From: Tistlia sp040905785
GTDB lineage: Bacteria > Pseudomonadota > Alphaproteobacteria > Kiloniellales > DSM-21159
Assembly: GCF_040905785.1 (NCBI RefSeq)
Contig: NZ_JBBDQW010000006.1
Location: 135,190-199,189 of the forward strand
DNA length: 64,000 nucleotides
Direction: 5' to 3'
Shown: in pieces, positions 59,654 through 64,000 of the stretch
Layout: every line of letters begins with the position of its first letter
Numbering within the stretch: position 1 is the first letter of the stretch
Translations under genes and position numbers: made by a program
The notes under the pieces: generated by a model
What the model saw: only the letters and a program-made list of their open reading frames with translations
What the model was told of the DNA's origin: nothing
Databases searched by the model: none

Positions 59654-61525
59654 ATGGACAAGCTGCGCGGCGCCTTCACCAAGGTCTTCCTCTTCGTGCT
59701 GTTCGGGCTGCTGATCATCAGCTTCGCCTTCTGGGGCGTCGGCGACATGCTGCAGCAGGGCGGGGACGCGCCGGTCGTGGCGGAAGTCGGCGACGAGCGG
59801 ATCGAGGAGCAGGTCTTCCGGCGCGAGCTCTCCGAGACCATGAGCCTGCTGTCCCGCCGCATGGGCAGCCAAGTCGACCTGGAGATGGCGCAGGCGCTCG
59901 GCCTGCCCCAGCAGGTCCTGCAGCGCCTGGTCACCGACAAGCTGATCACGGCCGAGGCCCAGGCGCGCGGCCTGCTGGTCACCGACGAGCAGGTGCGCCA
60001 GGCGATCTACGCCAACGAGGCCTTCCGCGACTCGACCGGCACCTTCAGCCGCGGCCGCTTCGAGCAGACCCTGATGCAGGCCCGCCTGACCGAGGCCGGC
60101 TACGTCGCCGAGCTGCGCGAGCAGCTGCTGCAGGAGCAGCTCAGCATGGCCCTGGGCGCGGCGATCGAGCCGCCGGCGCTGCTGGTCGAGACCCTCTACC
60201 GCCGCCAGGCCGAGCAGCGCCGCGCCGACTGGGTCGAGCTGGCGGTCTCGGCGCAGCCCGAGACGCCCCTGCCCGGCGAAGCGGAGCTGCGCGCCTACTA
60301 CGAAGCCAACAGCCAGGCCTTCATGGCGCCGACCTACCGCAGCCTGTCCTACCTCTGGCTGCAGCCAGAGGACCTCTACGACGAGGTCTCGGTCGAGGAG
60401 GCGCGGCTGCGCGAGGAGTACGAGGACAACCTGGACGCCTACGTCGAGCCGGAGCGCCGCACGATCTCCCAGGCCGTCTACGACGACGCCGAGGCGGCCG
60501 AGGCCGCCTACGACCGCGTCCAGGAGGGCGAGGACTACGAGGCGGTGGTGCGCGAGACCACCGGCGGCGCCCCGGTGCCGCTCGGGACCCTGCCGCGCGG
60601 CGCCCTGCCGGCGGACCTGCGCGAGGCCGCCTTCGCCGCCGAGGCGCCGGGCGTCGTGGCGCCGGTCGAGAGCAGCTTCGGCTGGCACCTGGTGCTGGTC
60701 GAGGACATCCAGGCCGGCGAGCACCCGAGCTTCGAGGCGATCCGCCCCGAGATCGAGAACGCCCTGAAGCGCGGCCTCGCGGTCGACGCCCTGATCTCCA
60801 TCGTCAACCAGCTCGACGACGAGCTGGCGGCGGGCGCGACGCTCGAGGAGGCGGCGCAGAAGCTGGCGGTCGAGTTCCGCGAGGTGCCGGCGATCGACAA
60901 CCAGGGCAACGCGCCCGACGGCAGCGGCGTGACGCCGCTGCCGCAGCCCGACCGCTTCCTGCGCCAGGCCTTCGAGACGCCGGTCGGCGAGCAGTCGCTG
61001 GTCCTGGAGACCGAAGAGGGCGGCTACTTCCTGGTCCGCGCCGAGGGCGAGACCCCGGCCGCGCCCAGGCCCTTCGAGGAGGTGCGCGACCGGGTCGCCG
61101 AGCGCTGGCAGCAGGAGCAGAAGCAGGCCGCGGCCTGGGAGCGTGCCGACGCGCTGCAGCGGAGGCTGAACGAGGGCCTGACCCTGGCCGGGCTCGCGGC
61201 CGACGAGGGCCTGACGGTCACCGAGGGCGAGCCGGTGCGCCGCGACGCCTCCCAGCCGTCCCAGGCGCTGGTCCAGGCGCTCTTCGAGCTGGAGCCGGGC
61301 GCCAGCGTCACCGCCGAGGGCCCCAACGGGCCGCTGCTGGCGGTGCTGCGCGAGGTCGAGACGCCCGACCCGGCCACGGCGCCCGCGGAGCTGGCGGAGA
61401 TCCGCGAGGAGCTGAGCCAGCGCCTGCGCGGCGATCTCTTCAACCTCTACCTGCGCGCCCTCGAGCAGCAGCACGGCGTGCGCCTCTACCAGGAGCGCAT
61501 CGACCGGACCCTGGTCGGCTTCTAG
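59654..61525 (+). CDS. SurA/PpiD-type peptidyl-prolyl isomerase chaperone
   Basis: A 623-residue inner-membrane-anchored periplasmic foldase. A short cytoplasmic N-terminus and one membrane helix (VFLFVLFGLLIISFAFWGVG) match PpiD. SurA_N-like helices follow (EVGDERIEEQVFRRELSETM), then a parvulin-type domain near residues 270-360 (RTISQAVYDDAEAAEAAYDR, VVAPVESSFGWHLVLVED), and a long C-terminal chaperone part. It assists proteins leaving the Sec channel. It precedes trpE, a pairing common in alphaproteobacteria. The catalytic efficiency of the parvulin domain cannot be judged. Confidence 0.92.
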   Translation: MDKLRGAFTKVFLFVLFGLLIISFAFWGVGDMLQQGGDAPVVAEVGDERIEEQVFRRELSETMSLLSRRMGSQVDLEMAQALGLPQQVLQRLVTDKLITAEAQARGLLVTDEQVRQAIYANEAFRDSTGTFSRGRFEQTLMQARLTEAGYVAELREQLLQEQLSMALGAAIEPPALLVETLYRRQAEQRRADWVELAVSAQPETPLPGEAELRAYYEANSQAFMAPTYRSLSYLWLQPEDLYDEVSVEEARLREEYEDNLDAYVEPERRTISQAVYDDAEAAEAAYDRVQEGEDYEAVVRETTGGAPVPLGTLPRGALPADLREAAFAAEAPGVVAPVESSFGWHLVLVEDIQAGEHPSFEAIRPEIENALKRGLAVDALISIVNQLDDELAAGATLEEAAQKLAVEFREVPAIDNQGNAPDGSGVTPLPQPDRFLRQAFETPVGEQSLVLETEEGGYFLVRAEGETPAAPRPFEEVRDRVAERWQQEQKQAAAWERADALQRRLNEGLTLAGLAADEGLTVTEGEPVRRDASQPSQALVQALFELEPGASVTAEGPNGPLLAVLREVETPDPATAPAELAEIREELSQRLRGDLFNLYLRALEQQHGVRLYQERIDRTLVGF

Positions 61526-61563
61526 CCATGGCGGGTGCTTCGGTTCCGGCCGGCGTTCTTCTC

Positions 61564-61648
61564 CCACGCCCCTCGACAGGCTCGGGACGAAGCGAAGCCG
61601 GCAGCTTTCCCAAGGGTGGCTTCGCCCCGTGCTTGTCAAGGGGCCTGT
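61564..61648. repeat. Inverted repeat (TCGACAGGCTC family)
   Basis: The left arm 61564-61593 (CCACGCCCCTCGACAGGCTC...) and a degenerate right arm 61619-61648 (GCTTCGCCCCGTGCTTGTC...). It lies between the ppiD-like gene and trpE and could separate their expression. Confidence 0.85.
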
Positions 61649-61691
61649 CGGGGGGCCTGCCGAGGGGCCTGGCGGCCCCGGAGGCCGCCTC

Positions 61692-63218
61692 ATGGAGGTG
61701 ACCCCCGACTTCGCCGCCTTCGAGGCCGCCTACCGGGCCGGGACGCCGCAGGTCGTCTCGACCCGCCTGATCGCCGACCTGGAGACCCCGGTCTCGGCCT
61801 ACCTGAAGCTGGCCGAGGGGCGGCCCTATTCCTTCCTGTTCGAATCGGTCGAGGGCGGCTCGACGATCGGCCGCTACTCCTTCATCACCATGAAGCCGGA
61901 CCTGATCTGGCGGGCCAAGGGCGGGCGCTGCGAGATCAACCGGCGCGCCCGCTACGCCGCCGACGCCTTCGAGCCGATGGACGGCCCGCCGCTCGAGGAG
62001 CTGCGCCGCCTGGTGCGCGCCAACGACCTGCCGCTGCCGCCCGGCGCGCCGCCCATGGCGGCCAGCCTGATCGGCTACCTGGGCTACGACATGGTGCGCC
62101 ACATGGAGCGCCTGCCCGACGGCAACGCCGACCCGCTCGACGTGCCCGACTCGATCTTCGTGCGGCCGACCGTGACCTGCGTCTTCGACCGGGTCGAGGA
62201 CCTGATCACCGTCTTCACGCCGGTCCACCCCCAGCCCGAGGTCGGCGCCACCGCCGCCTACGACCGCGCCCTGGAGCGCCTCGGCGAGGTCGCCCAGGAC
62301 TTCGAGCGCGCCCTGCCCTACCGCCGCGGCTGGCACGACGCGGTCGAGAGCCTGCCCGAGCCGGCATCGAACATGACGCCCGAGGCCTACAAGGCGATGG
62401 TCGAGCGGGCCAAGGAGTACGTCTACGCCGGCGACGTCTTCCAGGTCGTGCTGTCGCAGCGCTTCTCGGTGCCCTTCAAGCTGCCGCCCTTCGCGCTCTA
62501 CCGCGCGCTGCGCCGGCTCAACCCCTCGCCCTTCCTGTTCTACCTCGACCTCGACGGCTTCTCGCTGGTCGGCTCCTCGCCCGAGGTGCTGGTGCGCCTG
62601 CGCGACGGCCGCGTGACCATCCGGCCGCTCGCCGGCACCCGCCCGCGCGGCGCCACGCCCGAGGCCGACCGGGCGCTCGCCGAGGAGCTGCTGGCCGACC
62701 CCAAGGAGCGCGCCGAGCACCTGATGCTGCTCGACCTCGGCCGCAACGACGTCGGCCGGGTTTCCCAGATCGGCTCGGTCGAGGTCACCGAGCGCTTCGT
62801 CATCGAGCGCTACAGCCACGTCATGCACATCTCCTCCAACGTCGAGGGCACCCTCGACGCGGGTCGCTACGACGCCATCGACGCGCTGGCCGCCGGCTTT
62901 CCCGCCGGCACCGTCTCCGGCGCGCCCAAGGTCCGGGCCATGGAGATCATCGAGGAGCTGGAGCCCGACCGCCGCGGCCCCTACGGCGGCGCGGTCGGCT
63001 ACTTCGGCGCCGGCGGCGCCATGGACACCTGCCTGGCCCTGCGCACCGCCCTGGTCAAGGATGAGGTCATGCACATCCAGGCCGGCGCCGGCGTCGTCGC
63101 CGACAGCGACCCGGAGTCCGAGCACCAGGAATGCCGCAACAAGGCCCGCGCGCTGGTCAGGAGCGCCGAGGAGGCGGTGAAGGTGGCGGACCGGATGCAG
63201 GCGGGGCGGAACCGGTAG
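61692..63218 (+). CDS. trpE: Anthranilate synthase component I
   Basis: A 508-residue chorismate-using enzyme, the first step of tryptophan synthesis. The N-terminal feedback region contains LIADLETPVSAYLKLAEG and FLFESVEGGSTIGRYSFI, where Leu-Glu-Ser residues bind Trp. The catalytic half has YVYAGDVFQVVLSQRFSVPF, GSSPEVLVRLRDGRVTIRPL, AGTRPRG, LLDLGRNDVGRV and PAGTVSGAPKVRAMEIIEEL, with GAGVVADSDPESEHQEC at the end. The glutaminase subunit gene is not in this window. I saw no leader peptide in the 160 bases upstream, which hold a repeat instead. Confidence 0.96.
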   Translation: MEVTPDFAAFEAAYRAGTPQVVSTRLIADLETPVSAYLKLAEGRPYSFLFESVEGGSTIGRYSFITMKPDLIWRAKGGRCEINRRARYAADAFEPMDGPPLEELRRLVRANDLPLPPGAPPMAASLIGYLGYDMVRHMERLPDGNADPLDVPDSIFVRPTVTCVFDRVEDLITVFTPVHPQPEVGATAAYDRALERLGEVAQDFERALPYRRGWHDAVESLPEPASNMTPEAYKAMVERAKEYVYAGDVFQVVLSQRFSVPFKLPPFALYRALRRLNPSPFLFYLDLDGFSLVGSSPEVLVRLRDGRVTIRPLAGTRPRGATPEADRALAEELLADPKERAEHLMLLDLGRNDVGRVSQIGSVEVTERFVIERYSHVMHISSNVEGTLDAGRYDAIDALAAGFPAGTVSGAPKVRAMEIIEELEPDRRGPYGGAVGYFGAGGAMDTCLALRTALVKDEVMHIQAGAGVVADSDPESEHQECRNKARALVRSAEEAVKVADRMQAGRNR

Positions 63219-63231
63219 GCCTCGGACCCCT

Positions 63232-63726
63232 TCAGTCGCCGGCCGCCCCGACCGCCTCGGCGATCAGCTTCTCGGGCCCGGCGAGCCGCTCGGCCATGCC
63301 CGCGGGCAGGCCGTGCCGGCCCTCGAGCGACTCGGCCGGATTGAAGACGACGTAGGTCGTGCCGTCCTCGCTCTCTCGGACCAGCACGCGCAGCGGCAGC
63401 TCGAGGGCGAAGTTCGGCGCCGCCAGCATCAGCGGCGTGCCGCCCTTGGGATTGCCATAGACCAGGACGGTGGTCGGCGGCATCTCGAGACCGGCCGCGA
63501 GCGCGCCGGCGCGATGGTCGAGGGTCGCGAAGATCGTGAGGCCCTTGGACTCCAGCGTCGAGCGCAGCCGGTCCAGCGTCTCGGTAAAGGAGTAGGCGCT
63601 TTCCAGCTGCACCGCCTGCTCCGCCGCGACCCCGCCCGCCGGCAACCCGGCCGTCAGCAGGGCGATCGCCAGCAGGCCGGCGCGGACCCGCCGGGACCGT
63701 GGGGTTCCGGGGAAGCGAAGGCGCAT
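63232..63726 (-). CDS. DUF302 family exported protein
   Basis: A 164-residue protein with a signal peptide (LLAIALLTAGLPAGGVAAEQ) and a DUF302 domain. YSFTETLDRLRSTLESKGLTI is the typical first helix, TIFATLDHRAGALAAGLEMP follows, then VLVYGNPKGGTPLMLAAP and an ELPLRVLVRE strand. DUF302 proteins have no firm function; some are linked to stress or to sulphur and metal metabolism. It converges with trpE, with a 13-base gap. The start at 63726 gives a complete signal peptide. Confidence 0.88.
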   Translation of the reverse strand: MRLRFPGTPRSRRVRAGLLAIALLTAGLPAGGVAAEQAVQLESAYSFTETLDRLRSTLESKGLTIFATLDHRAGALAAGLEMPPTTVLVYGNPKGGTPLMLAAPNFALELPLRVLVRESEDGTTYVVFNPAESLEGRHGLPAGMAERLAGPEKLIAEAVGAAGD

Positions 63727-63931
63727 GACGATGACTCCTGACCGAGCGGTGGCGCCGCCCCGGTCGAGGAACCGGTCGACGGCCGAGGGGTGCGTCGGAG
63801 CCGGAAATTATCACCGCGCCCCAGCCGGAGGGGGTCACGTTTTCTTGTGGGAACGGGCCCGGCCGTGACCCTCCAGGCCGCCGCGGCGGGTGCGGCTGCC
63901 CTCACGCGTTTCGACGAATTGCCGGTGCCGT

Positions 63932-63950
63932 CACGCCCCTCGACGAGCTT
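63932..63950. repeat. Single arm of the TCGACAGGCTC repeat family
   Basis: CACGCCCCTCGACGAGCTT resembles one arm of the repeats at 21488, 30533 and 61564; no second arm is seen before the window ends. The 270 bases after the DUF302 gene show nothing else recognisable. Confidence 0.55.
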
Positions 63951-64000
63951 CTGTAATCGGGTGCAAGCAAGAAAGCATCCTTGGGGCTCCGCGCTTCTGT

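Overview
The window is high-GC DNA, densely coded, and reads as the chromosome of an alphaproteobacterium, most likely of the Rhodospirillales type. The main support is the block tpiA-secG-pyrG-eno-ftsB-pdhA-pdhB-pdhC-lpdA, with a lipoyl domain on the E1-beta subunit, plus trpE and a PpiD-type chaperone next to it. The organism assignment is an inference from gene order and protein style. I saw no tRNA, rRNA, CRISPR array, insertion sequence or phage gene.

Layout. (1) 1-10093, minus strand: a nine-gene exosortase A (XrtA) exopolysaccharide operon. It runs from the export lipoprotein through the chain-length determinant, tyrosine autokinase, outer-membrane protein, ATPase, polysaccharide deacetylase, FemAB-like protein and glycosyltransferase to xrtA, which is cut by the left edge. 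(2) 10535-14831: an unknown coiled-coil membrane protein divergent from a type I secretion ABC transporter and its HlyD-type adaptor. (3) 15000-21464: a Gfo/Idh dehydrogenase fused to an SDR epimerase, a coupled glycosyltransferase, then an unusual accessory group: an MbtH protein, a PksH-like beta-branching dehydratase, a PptH-like phosphopantetheinyl hydrolase and an Sfp-type phosphopantetheinyl transferase. No synthase megagene is visible. (4) 21649-26030: Lon and Hsp20, a chalcone-isomerase-like protein and a DUF1523 protein. (5) 26037-29106: a translationally coupled signalling trio. (6) 29188-32285: nucleoside permease, flavin reductase and RibF. (7) 32566-44685: a catabolic and uptake locus with a GMC oxidoreductase, a polyamine-type ABC transporter, an amine oxidase-like flavoprotein, an aldehyde dehydrogenase, an enolase-superfamily enzyme and a MocR regulator. 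(8) 44775-51583: pyruvate dehydrogenase genes and ftsB. (9) 51826-63726: two PEP-CTERM proteins set among eno, pyrG, secG, tpiA, ppiD, trpE and a DUF302 protein.

How parts connect. XrtA would process the two PEP-CTERM proteins encoded in the same window (51826-53727 and 57966-58625). The smaller one has a good sigma-54 -24/-12 promoter, as known for PEP-CTERM genes elsewhere. The MocR locus shares a 17-base identical sequence at two promoters, one before the ABC transporter operon and one between mocR and the catabolic genes, which suggests one regulon. The carrier-protein modification genes (PptH/PPTase) with MbtH and PksH homologues look like the accessory edge of a hybrid peptide-polyketide pathway, or a set serving carrier proteins outside the window.

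Intergenic DNA is rich in palindromic repeats of three families, and in short tandem duplications of 13-18 bp. One repeat has been read into the 3' end of mocR.
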